A stretch of DNA of 37,523 nt from Bacteroidota bacterium (GTDB lineage Bacteria; Bacteroidota; Bacteroidia; UBA8524), in NCBI GenBank assembly GCA_003531115.1, contig DQHT01000089.1, forward strand, positions 7,576-45,098, written 5' to 3'. Under the pieces are notes generated by a model. The model saw nothing but the letters and a program-made list of their open reading frames with translations, had not been told where the DNA came from and ran no database searches. A program made the position numbers and the translations under genes. Shown here piece after piece: positions 16,564 through 25,850 of the stretch (position 1 is its first letter; the number at the start of each line of letters is the position of its first letter).

Positions 16564-18960
16564 ATGTATGTACTAAAAAGAGATGGAAAAAAAGAGCCGG
16601 TGATGTTCGACAAAGTCACCGCACGGATCAACAAACTGTCCTACGGACTGGAACAGAACTTCGTTGACCACGTTATCGTTGCCAAAAAAGTAATTGAAGG
16701 AATTTACGATGGAGTAACCACTACACAACTGGATAACCTGGCTGCCGAAACCGCAGCTTCTCTGACTTCAAAACACCCGGATTACGCCCTTTTGGCCTCC
16801 CGTATTGCAGTGTCGAACCTGCATAAGAATACCGAAAAAAGTTTTTCCGTTACCATGGACAAACTGTACAATTATATCAATCCCAAAACAGGTGAAAAGG
16901 CTCCTTTAATTGCTGATGATGTGTATGATGTCATCATCAACAATGCGGCATTCCTCGACTCCAATATCATTTATGACCGGGATTATAATTTCGATTATTT
17001 TGGTTTTAAGACCCTGGAGCGCAGTTACCTGCTCCGTATCGACGGCGAAGTAGCGGAACGTCCACAACACATGTACATGCGTGTGGCCATCGGTATCCAT
17101 AAAGGAGATATTGAAAAAGCGGTTGAAACCTATAACCTGATGTCGGAAGGCTGGTTTACCCACGCTACGCCTACCCTCTTTAATGCAGGAACTCCGAAAC
17201 CCCAAATGTCATCCTGTTTCCTGCTTACCATGCAGAACGACAGCATTGAAGGCATCTATGAAACCTTAAAACAATGTGCCAAAATTTCCCAGACTGCAGG
17301 CGGTATCGGTCTGAGTATCCACAACATACGTGCGACAGGATCGTATATTCGCGGAACAAACGGACAAAGCAACGGTATTGTACCGATGCTTCGTGTATTT
17401 AACGATACAGCCCGTTACGTAGATCAGGGAGGCGGCAAAAGAAAAGGTTCTTTCGCCATTTACCTGGAGCCCTGGCATGCCGATATTTTCGATTTCCTGG
17501 ATCTGAAAAAGAACCACGGTAAAGAAGAATTACGTGCCCGTGACCTGTTTTTTGCTCTTTGGGTACCCGATCTGTTTATGAAACGGGTGAAAGAAGATGG
17601 CGACTGGTCGCTGTTCTGTCCGAATGAAGCACCTGGACTGGCCGATAGCTACGGAGAAGTATTTGAAGACCTCTATACCAGCTATGAACAAGCCGGCAGA
17701 GCACGCAAAGTGGTTAAAGCCCGCGAATTATGGGGACAGGTTGTGGAATCGCAGATCGAAACCGGAACACCATATATGCTCTATAAAGATGCCTGCAATG
17801 AAAAGAGCAACCAGAAAAACCTGGGAACCATCCGTTCTTCAAACCTGTGCACGGAAATTATCGAATACACTGCACCGGATGAGATCGCCGTTTGTAACCT
17901 GGCATCTCTGGCTCTTCCAAAATTTGTTAAAGACGGCGCTTACGACTTTAAAGCGCTGTATGATGTAACCTATATCGCTACGATCAACCTGAACCGCATT
18001 ATCGATGGGAACTACTACCCTGTAGAAGAAGCCCGTCGCTCGAACATGCGCCATCGTCCTATCGGACTTGGTGTTCAGGGATTGGCGGATGCCTTTATCA
18101 AAATGCGCATGCCTTTTGATTCTCCGGAAGCCGCTATTCTGAACCGGGACATTTTTGAAACGATTTATTACGCCGCTTTATGTGCATCGCGTGACCTGGC
18201 TAAGGTTGACGGTCCGTATGAAACCTGGAAGGGATCGCCGATCTCCAAAGGCCAGTTCCAATTCGATATGTGGGGCGTAGAGCCAAGCGATCGCTGGAAT
18301 TGGGAAGAATTGCGCAAAGAAGTGATGGAAACCGGAGTTCGTAACTCCTTGCTCCTTGCTCCTATGCCAACGGCTTCAACCGCACAGATCCTTGGAAATA
18401 ACGAATGTTTCGAGCCGTATACCTCGAATATATACACCCGCAGGGTATTGAGCGGTGAGTTTATTATCGTTAACAAACACCTCTTAAGCGACCTCATCGA
18501 ATTGGGAATCTGGGACGATGAAATGAAACAGGACATTATCGCCCATAAAGGGTCAGTTCAAAATATCGAACGCATTCCACCCCATATCCGCGACCTGTAT
18601 AAAACGGTTTGGGAAATCTCCCAGAAAACAATCATCAACATGGCTGCCGATCGTGGTGCATTTATTGACCAGTCGCAGTCACTCAATCTCTTTGTGGAGA
18701 GTCCGAATTTCGCCAAAATTTCTTCCATGCACTTTTATGCCTGGGAAAAAGGACTGAAAACAGGAATGTACTACCTCAGAAGCAAAGCAGCAGCAGATGC
18801 CATCCAGTTTACGGTTGATAAATCAAAACTGAGCAAACCCATGGATGTAACAACCGCAGAAAATGCGGCCTTCGAGGAAAAAATAAGTGAAGAGGAAAAA
18901 CAAGCCCTGCTTGCCTGTTCCCTTGATAATCCTGAAGCTTGTGAAGCCTGTGGTTCTTAA
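16564..18960 (+). CDS. nrdA: Class Ia ribonucleotide reductase, large subunit
   Basis: A protein of 798 residues that reduces ribonucleoside diphosphates to deoxy forms with NrdB. An N-terminal ATP-cone (about 1-90, [13 protein letters not shown]) implies activity control by ATP/dATP. The catalytic cysteines can be placed: Cys218 (SSCFLL), Cys429 (NLCTEI, the thiyl-radical position) and Cys444 (CNLASL), exactly the numbers known for mammalian R1. The radical-transfer tyrosine pair is in GMYYLRS. The C-terminus ends CEACGS (Cys793 and Cys796), the swinging thiols recharged by thioredoxin. It is clearly the eukaryote-like subtype rather than the E. coli type. A strong terminator follows. Confidence 0.97.
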   Translation: MYVLKRDGKKEPVMFDKVTARINKLSYGLEQNFVDHVIVAKKVIEGIYDGVTTTQLDNLAAETAASLTSKHPDYALLASRIAVSNLHKNTEKSFSVTMDKLYNYINPKTGEKAPLIADDVYDVIINNAAFLDSNIIYDRDYNFDYFGFKTLERSYLLRIDGEVAERPQHMYMRVAIGIHKGDIEKAVETYNLMSEGWFTHATPTLFNAGTPKPQMSSCFLLTMQNDSIEGIYETLKQCAKISQTAGGIGLSIHNIRATGSYIRGTNGQSNGIVPMLRVFNDTARYVDQGGGKRKGSFAIYLEPWHADIFDFLDLKKNHGKEELRARDLFFALWVPDLFMKRVKEDGDWSLFCPNEAPGLADSYGEVFEDLYTSYEQAGRARKVVKARELWGQVVESQIETGTPYMLYKDACNEKSNQKNLGTIRSSNLCTEIIEYTAPDEIAVCNLASLALPKFVKDGAYDFKALYDVTYIATINLNRIIDGNYYPVEEARRSNMRHRPIGLGVQGLADAFIKMRMPFDSPEAAILNRDIFETIYYAALCASRDLAKVDGPYETWKGSPISKGQFQFDMWGVEPSDRWNWEELRKEVMETGVRNSLLLAPMPTASTAQILGNNECFEPYTSNIYTRRVLSGEFIIVNKHLLSDLIELGIWDDEMKQDIIAHKGSVQNIERIPPHIRDLYKTVWEISQKTIINMAADRGAFIDQSQSLNLFVESPNFAKISSMHFYAWEKGLKTGMYYLRSKAAADAIQFTVDKSKLSKPMDVTTAENAAFEEKISEEEKQALLACSLDNPEACEACGS

Positions 18961-18980
18961 ATCAATTCTGCCAATACCTA

Positions 18981-19014
18981 TAAAAAATCCCACTCTTTTG
19001 TGGGATTTTTTTTT
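18981..19014 (+). terminator. Terminator of nrdBA
   Basis: A seven-base perfect stem (18987-18993 with 19000-19006, atcccac/gtgggat), a six-base loop, an A-run before and nine T residues after. Confidence 0.9.
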
Positions 19015-19038
19015 AGTCCAAAAAAATTGATTCTCAGT

Positions 19039-19046
19039 TATATTTG
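19039..19046 (+). promoter_or_regulatory. -7 element of the DUF423 gene
   Basis: TATATTTG, a perfect TAnnTTTG match, eight bases before the ATG at 19055. Confidence 0.65.
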
Positions 19047-19054
19047 ACGCTAAG

Positions 19055-19480
19055 ATGAGTGCACTCCAAAACAGAATGATATTGGGTTCCGGAATTTTGC
19101 TTGCTGCTGCCGTAGGTTTAGGTGCTTTTGGAGCTCACGCGCTGAAAGGACGCATCGATGAGGCGGATATCCTCATCTATAAAACAGCCAATCACTACCA
19201 TTTTATTCATGCCCTGGGCATACTCATTTTGGCCTCCTTTGTAAAAAAGGTTCACAGCCAGCCGCTGAAATGGGGAGCGCTATTCCTTTTTGCCGGAATT
19301 GTGCTTTTTAGCGGTTCCCTCTATGCACTTGCCCTCAGCAAAGCCATAATCGGAGAACGCCTCGACTTTTTAGGCATGGTTCCCCCCTTTGGCGGACTGG
19401 CCTTTATCATCGGCTGGTTGATCCCGGCCCTGTCAGTAAGGAAAAAGCTTAATTCCAACTATAAACCCGATCAAACATGA
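19055..19480 (+). CDS. DUF423 family membrane protein (YgdD-like)
   Basis: A protein of 141 residues with four hydrophobic segments. The family hallmarks GAFGAHALKG (about residues 24-33) and TANHYHFIHALGIL are present. These small inner-membrane proteins occur widely in bacteria; the role is unknown. The TGA overlaps the ATG of the next gene (ATGA, 19477-19480), so it is translationally coupled to a SixA-like phosphatase. Confidence 0.9.
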   Translation: MSALQNRMILGSGILLAAAVGLGAFGAHALKGRIDEADILIYKTANHYHFIHALGILILASFVKKVHSQPLKWGALFLFAGIVLFSGSLYALALSKAIIGERLDFLGMVPPFGGLAFIIGWLIPALSVRKKLNSNYKPDQT

Positions 19481-19998
19481 AGTCGATTTACCTTTTGCGC
19501 CATGCCAAATCAAGTTGGAAAGATGCTGAACTTTCGGATATTGACAGACCCCTGAACAAAAGAGGAAAAAGTGATGCCCCGATGATGGGCAGGTACTTCA
19601 GTAAAAAACATATTCATCCCCAACTCATCATAAGCAGTCCGGCAAAGCGGGCCTTTAAAACTGCAGCTCTGGTTGCTACAGAACTCGGTTATGAAGAGAA
19701 AAATATCCATATCGACATGGAATTGTACGGCGCCAATGTCAATGAGCTTTTATCCATCATCCAAAAACAGGAGGCTTCGCTCGACAGGGTTATGTTGGTA
19801 GGTCATAATCCGGCCTTTACCCTTGCCGTTTTCTTTTTTACCGGTGAATCCATAGCTAATTTACCAACCTGCGGGCTGGTAAGGATCGATTTTGACACAA
19901 AACGCTGGAAACTGGTTAAAGAAGGCAAAGGAAAGTTGCGTTTGTTTGAATATCCCCGTTCGGTTGAAATGCTAAGCAAACATAAAAAGAAGAAATAA
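19477..19998 (+). CDS. SixA-like histidine phosphatase
   Basis: A protein of 173 residues of the histidine phosphatase (phosphoglycerate mutase-like) superfamily. The catalytic LRHAKSSW motif (RHG-type) is at residues 7-14 with His9, and the second catalytic histidine is His110 in VGHNPAF. The Arg-containing SSPAKRAFKTA segment is also typical. SixA removes phosphate from phosphohistidine proteins in E. coli; the substrate here is not known. The C-terminus is strongly basic (SKHKKKK). It is coupled to the DUF423 gene, and the priA promoter lies directly at its stop. Confidence 0.88.
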   Translation: MKSIYLLRHAKSSWKDAELSDIDRPLNKRGKSDAPMMGRYFSKKHIHPQLIISSPAKRAFKTAALVATELGYEEKNIHIDMELYGANVNELLSIIQKQEASLDRVMLVGHNPAFTLAVFFFTGESIANLPTCGLVRIDFDTKRWKLVKEGKGKLRLFEYPRSVEMLSKHKKKK

Positions 19999-20000
19999 GC

Positions 20001-20008
20001 TATTTTTG
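20001..20008 (+). promoter_or_regulatory. -7 element of priA, leaderless type
   Basis: TATTTTTG, a perfect TAnnTTTG match, ends only four bases before the ATG at 20013, so any leader would be absent or a few bases long. Confidence 0.6.
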
Positions 20009-20012
20009 AGAC

Positions 20013-22508
20013 ATGCAGCAAGCATGGTTTAGTGAAGAAGAGGAAGACGAGGTTTTAACCGATACCCTGTTTGCTGATGTTATTCTCCCCTTTTCCCTTC
20101 CCAGCACCTTTACCTATCGTGTACCACGAGAATGGAATGAAACCATTGCCGTAGGAAAGCGGGTTGTGGTGCCTTTTGGAAAGAAAAAATACTATTCGGG
20201 AATGGTTCTCCATGTTGGCGATCAACCTCCAAAAGGCTATGAAGCCAAATACCTGAACGCCATTCTTGATGAATTCCCTATCCTCAACACTGTTCACCTG
20301 AAATTCTGGACCTGGATCGCCTCCTATTACCTCTGCAATATGGGCGATGTGATGAATGCCGCCCTGCCGGCCGGGTTAAAGCTGGCCAGTGAAACCCGAC
20401 TCCTTCCCGACCCCGATGCCGATCTGCTTAATACACCGATGAGTGACGCCGAAAAGCAGATCATGGAGGTTTTAATGCGTAAAGAGGTGCTTACCATTAC
20501 GGAGGTTCAGGAAATCACCGGCATTAAAAATGTTTTTCCGCTCATCAAATCCCTCTACCATAAACAATTGGTATATACCGGGGAAGAAATGAAAGAGCGT
20601 TATACCCCGAAACTAAAAACCTATATCCGACTCAACCCGGAATACGCCGATGACCAGGCGCTTAAAGTCTTATTGGACGGATTGGAAAAACGGGCGGGCA
20701 AACAGGCAGATGTCGTACTTAAATATCTGGTTAACAGTCCGAAACGAGAATGGTTGGATAAACTTCATTTCCAAAAATCAGGGGATATTGGTGCACCAGC
20801 CATCAAAGCTTTATTGGATAAATCCATATTTATCGCTGAAGAACGTCGTGTTGACCGCCTGGATTCAACCTCATCCCGGAGTATGGATTATACCCTCAAT
20901 GCGGAACAGGAACAAGCCAAAATTCAGATCAAATCTTTTTGGAAAGACAAGGAAGTGGTTTTGCTCCATGGTATTACGGGAAGCGGCAAGTCCTTTATCT
21001 ATTTTGACCTTATCCGCGAAGCACTCGACCGGGGTGAACAGGTTCTGTACCTGCTTCCTGAAATTGCTTTAACCGTACAGTTGGTGGGTAAGTTACGGGC
21101 TGTATTTAAAGAACATGTCTATATCAGCCATTCACGCTTTAATGAAAATGAGCGGGTTGAGGTGTACAAAAAGGTATCGTCGGGTGAACCTTGTGTGGTG
21201 ATCGGAGCACGTTCGTCCATCTTTTTACCCTTCCAGCAGCTCGGACTTTTGGTGATTGACGAAGAACATGAACCCTCCTTTAAACAATATGATCCCGCCC
21301 CAAGGTACCATGGCCGTGATGCGGGGATCATGCTGGCTACTTTGTTTAAGGCCAGAGTAATACTAGGGAGTGCCACCCCGTCTATCGAATCCTACTACAA
21401 TGCCAAAACAGAAAAATACGGCCTGGTAAGCCTGAAAAACCGCTTTGGTGACTCTAGTTTGCCTGCAATAGAATTGGTCGATCTGGCCGCAATGAAACGC
21501 AAAGGTGAAATGCGTCAATCCTTTTCCCTGCCCCTGCTGGAGTCCATTGAATCCTCGATTAAGCACGATAAACAGGTGATCTTATTTCAGAACCGCAAAG
21601 GCTATGTACCCATTATCCTGTGTAACCAATGCGGATGGACCCTGAAGTGCATCAGTTGCGACATTTCCATGACCTATTATAAGTCGAGCGATCTGATGAA
21701 ATGCAATTATTGTGGCTATTCACAGCGGCCCGTGAAGGTTTGTCCGACTTGCGGGAGTGCTCATTTGGAAATGAGCGGTTTCGGAACAGAAATGATCGAG
21801 GAAGAACTTAAGCTGCTCCACCCCACATACAGGATCAGCCGATTTGACCAAAGCAGCATTCGTGGAAAACATGCCCATCACCGTATCGTTCATGAGTTTG
21901 AAGACCATGAACTGGATATACTCGTTGGTACCCAAATGTTGGCCAAGGGACTTGATTTTGAAGGGGTCAATCTCGTAGGAGTTATGCAGGCGGATCAACT
22001 GCTTAATTTTCCTCATTTCCGTGCGCATGAGCGGGCTTTTCAACTTTTAACCCAGGTAGCAGGGAGAGCCGGGCGGCGCGAGGAAAAAGGGAAAGTAATG
22101 ATACAGACCTATAAAAAGGAACATCCGGTTCTCGAAGATGTGATCAACCATGATTATGCCCGGTTTTTCACCATTGAAATTGCCGAAAGGGAAAAATTCC
22201 ATTATCCGCCTTTTACAAAGCTGATAGAAATTTCTCTGAAAAGTATGGAACTGCCTCTGCTGGAAAAGGCGGCTGCCCATTTAGCCGTTCTTTTTAAGGC
22301 CATGCTGGGCTCGAGAGTTTTGGGACCCGAAACGCCTTATGTATCAAAGATCAGGAATTTCCATATACGGAGAATGCTGGTGAAACTTGACAGAGACAAA
22401 ACATCCCACTTACGCGTGAAGCAGGATATGAGAAAAATTCTGGAAGATTTCCATGCCGATAAAAAGTGGCGGGCCGTGCGGGTGCAGTTTGATGTCGATC
22501 CTGCCTGA
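20013..22508 (+). CDS. priA: Primosomal replication-restart helicase PriA
   Basis: A protein of 831 residues that loads the replicative helicase at stalled forks. The N-terminal DNA-binding domain starts after an acidic 15-residue extension (EEEEDEV). Walker A GITGSGKS is at 320-327 and the DEAH-type box reads DEEHEPSFKQ. Eight zinc-binding cysteines follow in pairs (CNQCGW, CISCD, CNYCG, CPTCGS). Helicase motifs V-VI are seen in GTQMLAKGLDFE and QVAGRAGRR. Length is normal for Bacteroidota PriA. The gene ends five bases from the end of a convergent sugar transferase gene, leaving no space for a separate terminator. Confidence 0.96.
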   Translation: MQQAWFSEEEEDEVLTDTLFADVILPFSLPSTFTYRVPREWNETIAVGKRVVVPFGKKKYYSGMVLHVGDQPPKGYEAKYLNAILDEFPILNTVHLKFWTWIASYYLCNMGDVMNAALPAGLKLASETRLLPDPDADLLNTPMSDAEKQIMEVLMRKEVLTITEVQEITGIKNVFPLIKSLYHKQLVYTGEEMKERYTPKLKTYIRLNPEYADDQALKVLLDGLEKRAGKQADVVLKYLVNSPKREWLDKLHFQKSGDIGAPAIKALLDKSIFIAEERRVDRLDSTSSRSMDYTLNAEQEQAKIQIKSFWKDKEVVLLHGITGSGKSFIYFDLIREALDRGEQVLYLLPEIALTVQLVGKLRAVFKEHVYISHSRFNENERVEVYKKVSSGEPCVVIGARSSIFLPFQQLGLLVIDEEHEPSFKQYDPAPRYHGRDAGIMLATLFKARVILGSATPSIESYYNAKTEKYGLVSLKNRFGDSSLPAIELVDLAAMKRKGEMRQSFSLPLLESIESSIKHDKQVILFQNRKGYVPIILCNQCGWTLKCISCDISMTYYKSSDLMKCNYCGYSQRPVKVCPTCGSAHLEMSGFGTEMIEEELKLLHPTYRISRFDQSSIRGKHAHHRIVHEFEDHELDILVGTQMLAKGLDFEGVNLVGVMQADQLLNFPHFRAHERAFQLLTQVAGRAGRREEKGKVMIQTYKKEHPVLEDVINHDYARFFTIEIAEREKFHYPPFTKLIEISLKSMELPLLEKAAAHLAVLFKAMLGSRVLGPETPYVSKIRNFHIRRMLVKLDRDKTSHLRVKQDMRKILEDFHADKKWRAVRVQFDVDPA

Positions 22509-22513
22509 AAGCT

Positions 22514-23935
22514 TTATTTGCCCCTTCCCTGAATGATAATAAGTACCGTATACAAGAGGATCTTGATATCCACGGCCAGCGACATGTTTTCAATGTATAA
22601 AATGTCGAATTTCAGCCGTTCAACCATCTGATCCACATTTTCCGCATACCCGTATTTTACTTGTCCCCATGAAGTAATACCCGGACGTACACGTTGCAAA
22701 AGCCGGTAATGGGGTGCTTTTTGGATGATCTGATCAATAAAAAACTGGCGCTCCGGGCGAGGACCTACCAATGACATATCCCCTTTCAGCACATTAAAGA
22801 ATTGAGGAATCTCGTCGAGCCTTGTTTTTCGGAGAAAATAGCCCAGCCTTGTTACCCTATTGTCATTTTCCTTGGCCAATTGTGGTCCGTCTTTTTCCGC
22901 ATCCGTACGCATGGTCCTGAATTTTATGATCTTAAATGGCACCCCGTTCAGGCCAATACGTTCCTGCCGGTAGAGTATCGGGCCTTTTGTAGTTACAGGC
23001 ACAAGTACTCCGATAACCATAAAAATGGGCGAAGCGATCAGAATAGCGATCAGTGAAACCAAAATATCCATCCCTCTTTTTACAGACTCTTGCCATACAG
23101 GCAAAAGTTCGCGTTTCACCTCAATCAGGGCAGGTCCGAGGATATGATTAATTTTCACTGTACCGCTTATGATATCGTACAAGTCAGGAATGATACGCAC
23201 CCGAACATGAACGCCTTCGAGTTCGTTCAGAATCTCGTTGATCTGGTGGTGTTCGGAAGATTCGATGGCAAGGATAATTTCCTCAATATCATAGTCTCTC
23301 ACGATTTGCCGGATATCCCGAATATTTCCCAAACAAGCTAACTTATCCTGAAAGACAACTTCTTTCCCTCCATTGAGGCTTATGTAGCCACAAAAATTAA
23401 ATCCCTGTGCCTTTTTTTCATTCTCCAGCTCATCGAACAACTCTCTTGCCTTGCTGTTTCCACCTACCAGTACGGTATTAAAACCTATCCTTCTTGCCTG
23501 TATCGCATGTTTGGTTTGACTTGATATGATAAAACGGAATAAGCCCGTGAGCAAAAAATGAAGGCCAAAGAGGATCAGAAAAGTGAGGTAATAATCGCGG
23601 TATGATTTCACCTCATCATCGAGTAAAAGGAGAAAAAACAGCACCAATACCCCCAAAAAGGAGGTGTTTAAGGTTACAACCATCTCCCTTAAGCGGGAAC
23701 GCCTTAATACTTCCCGGTAGGTTCCGGTAAGGGTATAGATGGAAAGCCAGTAGATCGGTACAATGAGGAGGCCGAGCAGGAGATTTAAATCCGACTCCAG
23801 ATCAACCGGAACCTCATACCCGAATTTTTGCGGCTCGATATACACCTTTCGGAACATAAAGAGACTGAACCAACTGATGGCCGCCGCGAAATAATCGGTA
23901 ATCAGGTATTTAATGCGTTGACTGCGTGCGTTCAC
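22514..23935 (-). CDS. Polyprenyl-phosphate sugar-1-phosphate transferase (WcaJ/PHPT type)
   Basis: A protein of 473 residues. Four N-terminal membrane helices (about 10-130), a Rossmann/CoA-binding-like domain (about 145-265) and the C-terminal bacterial sugar transferase domain (about 285-473). The catalytic signature is visible: KRGMDILVS, a membrane hairpin, YRQERIGLNG, KFRTM, then RLDEIPQFFNVLKGDMSLVGPRPE. Such enzymes transfer glucose- or galactose-1-phosphate to undecaprenyl phosphate and start exopolysaccharide or capsule synthesis; the exact sugar is unknown. The start is a GTG that overlaps the stop of the lipoprotein gene as GTGA. No flippase, polymerase or further glycosyltransferase lies in this window. 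Confidence 0.92.
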   Translation of the reverse strand: MNARSQRIKYLITDYFAAAISWFSLFMFRKVYIEPQKFGYEVPVDLESDLNLLLGLLIVPIYWLSIYTLTGTYREVLRRSRLREMVVTLNTSFLGVLVLFFLLLLDDEVKSYRDYYLTFLILFGLHFLLTGLFRFIISSQTKHAIQARRIGFNTVLVGGNSKARELFDELENEKKAQGFNFCGYISLNGGKEVVFQDKLACLGNIRDIRQIVRDYDIEEIILAIESSEHHQINEILNELEGVHVRVRIIPDLYDIISGTVKINHILGPALIEVKRELLPVWQESVKRGMDILVSLIAILIASPIFMVIGVLVPVTTKGPILYRQERIGLNGVPFKIIKFRTMRTDAEKDGPQLAKENDNRVTRLGYFLRKTRLDEIPQFFNVLKGDMSLVGPRPERQFFIDQIIQKAPHYRLLQRVRPGITSWGQVKYGYAENVDQMVERLKFDILYIENMSLAVDIKILLYTVLIIIQGRGK

Positions 23936-24783
23936 CCTTTTCTGTATAACAATTTGAGGTTATCGATATAGATTTTCGGATCTATGACTTCTTTGTTGAC
24001 AGAGCGGAAAAATATCCGAAAACGGGTTGTGCTTCCCTGGTTAAACACTTCATCCGTCAGGTATACGTAGCCTTTCCGCCATGATTTTTCGGTTGAATAT
24101 GGCGTTACAGAAGGCAGTGAAACGACCTGGCTGGGGTTTGTTGCATAAAGACCGATGGTAAAAGCCACATTGGTCTTATAATCGATCTCCAGGATCACTT
24201 CTCTTCCATCCACAGGCAGATCGAAGAGGTCCTGGGATTCGATCTCAAAAAACTGTTCACCATTCCCCATGTCAATAAGCATATAGGGTGATCCGTCAAG
24301 GCTATGTTCAACTTCGTTCTTCACATAAAAGGAATCAAAAGTACCCGACCTGAGTTGCATGGAAGCGCTATTGTCGTTAAAATCTTCCATCCAGGCGAAT
24401 TCGACATTATCCTGGTATTCAAAAACAGGCTTCAGGGTATCCACGGTCAGGGGCACAAAGTCCAGCATTTGTGAATAATTTTTCATCATGGAGTATGGAT
24501 GGAGTCCTTCGCGGGCAAACCACCTGATCATGGGCCTTGCCTCTACCAGCACATTGCCTTCATGCAAAACCGGTACTGTTGCCGGTGCCTGATAGGTTCC
24601 GATCGAATTATCGGCGATCAGGGTATACACATGCTGAATGTCATGGCGTTTGGTGCCCTGTCCGGGATTACCGGCCTGTTCTATAGCCGTAATATGCATA
24701 TAAGCCGGATCTTCAATATCCCTTTTCCTGCAGGAATTAAAGATAATCAGCGACATGAACAATAGAAGCGGAGTATATTTCAT
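23932..24783 (-). CDS. Lipoprotein of unknown function, likely beta-sandwich
   Basis: A protein of 283 residues with a lipoprotein signal (MKYTPLLLFMSLIIFNSC, Cys18), so it is membrane-anchored in the envelope. After residue 130 the pattern (WMEDFNDNS, FDSFYVKNEVEHSLDGSPYMLIDMG, VILEIDYKTNVAFTIGLYA, RFRIFFRSV, PKIYIDNLKLLYR) looks like a carbohydrate-binding-module-like beta sandwich, which is an inference from strand spacing. It is coupled to the sugar transferase gene by a 4-base overlap and follows the oxidoreductase after 15 bases, which suggests a role in surface glycan export or anchoring. I recognise no named family. Confidence 0.7.
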   Translation of the reverse strand: MKYTPLLLFMSLIIFNSCRKRDIEDPAYMHITAIEQAGNPGQGTKRHDIQHVYTLIADNSIGTYQAPATVPVLHEGNVLVEARPMIRWFAREGLHPYSMMKNYSQMLDFVPLTVDTLKPVFEYQDNVEFAWMEDFNDNSASMQLRSGTFDSFYVKNEVEHSLDGSPYMLIDMGNGEQFFEIESQDLFDLPVDGREVILEIDYKTNVAFTIGLYATNPSQVVSLPSVTPYSTEKSWRKGYVYLTDEVFNQGSTTRFRIFFRSVNKEVIDPKIYIDNLKLLYRKG

Positions 24784-24793
24784 GATGGAGGAG

Positions 24794-24801
24794 CGAAATT
24801 A
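24794..24801 (-). promoter_or_regulatory. -7 element of the lipoprotein gene, inside the oxidoreductase stop
   Basis: On the minus strand TAATTTCG, 10 bases before the ATG. Its first three bases are the TAA stop codon of the upstream oxidoreductase gene, so an internal operon promoter is likely. Confidence 0.5.
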
Positions 24802-25764
24802 CCGAATATTTGCCTTGGATTGAATTTTTTCCAGAATCTGAAAGGCAATATTCAGTGCGTTGTATCCATCCTGAACGTTTATGGCAGTGGAAAGGTTGGA
24901 GTTTATGCTCTCTTTAAAGAGTCCCAACTCATGTTCAACCATGCCGTAAGTTCCTGTCTTCTTGGTATTTAACCCGTTTTTTAAAGCGTTTGTGGTAGCT
25001 ACTGTTAAAGGATTCACAGAATCCAAACCCTGTTTGAACAAAAATTGCTCACTGTGTTGGTTCAGGTAGTCGATCGTAACGTACCTGTGCTTTTCGTAGA
25101 CGCACATGGTGCTTTCTTCCCTTTCCGCGATGCGACTTGCCGAGAGACTGACCACGCAGCCATTATCGAATTCGATGCGGGCATTCACCATATCGGGCGA
25201 ATCGCCATCGGTGTTTAGTCCGAACGCACGGATTTTTTTGACATTTGAACGGATCAGGCTGAGAACGATATCAATATCCGGCAGCATGAGGTCCATTACC
25301 ACATTCACGTTCTGAAAAGGGTCAAAAACGGCATGATGTTTCACTTCTATAAACGAAGGCCGCAGGTCGTATTGAATGGCCTGGAGTAAAGCCGGGTTAA
25401 AACGCTCGCGATGACCAACCTGAATATGCACATTGCCTTCATAAGCCAATTCTACGAGCTCTCTGGCCTCATCCAGGGTATGTGCCAGGGGTTTTTCAAT
25501 AAAGACATGTTTGCTGGCCTTTATGGCGCGGCTGGCGAGCTGAAAATGGGTTTGGGTAGGCACGAGTATATCAATGGCATCCACCTGATCAAAGAAGGCA
25601 TCGGTATTCAGAAAACGATGTATGCCAAATTCTTTTTCAATTTTGGAGGCACGTGCGTCATCATCATCCATAAATCCCACCAGGGCAAACTCAGGAATAT
25701 TCTGAATACACTGAATATGCATTTGTCCCAGCTGTCCTGCGCCAATAACGCCAATCTTTACCAT
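24799..25764 (-). CDS. Gfo/Idh/MocA family NAD(P)-dependent oxidoreductase
   Basis: A protein of 321 residues from the ATG at 25762-25764. The NAD(P) loop GAGQLG is at 8-13, and the family motif EKPLA is at 90-94. The C-terminal alpha/beta domain includes GHRERFNPAL and LMLPDIDIVLSL, where histidine and aspartate could contact a sugar. Members oxidise or reduce sugars and nucleotide sugars. An in-frame ATG 14 codons upstream lies on top of the -7 promoter element and is rejected. It is the first gene of a minus-strand unit with the lipoprotein and the sugar transferase, so a role in making an activated sugar is plausible. Confidence 0.88.
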   Translation of the reverse strand: MVKIGVIGAGQLGQMHIQCIQNIPEFALVGFMDDDDARASKIEKEFGIHRFLNTDAFFDQVDAIDILVPTQTHFQLASRAIKASKHVFIEKPLAHTLDEARELVELAYEGNVHIQVGHRERFNPALLQAIQYDLRPSFIEVKHHAVFDPFQNVNVVMDLMLPDIDIVLSLIRSNVKKIRAFGLNTDGDSPDMVNARIEFDNGCVVSLSASRIAEREESTMCVYEKHRYVTIDYLNQHSEQFLFKQGLDSVNPLTVATTNALKNGLNTKKTGTYGMVEHELGLFKESINSNLSTAINVQDGYNALNIAFQILEKIQSKANIR

Positions 25765-25776
25765 GTTGAAAAAGTT

Positions 25777-25784
25777 TACATTTG
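25777..25784 (+). promoter_or_regulatory. -7 element reading towards pcm
   Basis: TACATTTG, a perfect TAnnTTTG match on the plus strand, 66 bases before the pcm GTG. It directly abuts the opposing minus-strand octamer at 25785-25792. Confidence 0.45.
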
Positions 25785-25792
25785 CGAAATTA
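25785..25792 (-). promoter_or_regulatory. -7 element of the oxidoreductase operon
   Basis: On the minus strand TAATTTCG, 20 bases before the ATG at 25764, back to back with the pcm-directed element. Confidence 0.5.
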
Positions 25793-25850
25793 CGGTTTGC
25801 AGCCATGCGGGTGGAAAACCGTTTTCAACGATGATCAAAAAACGTAGCCT

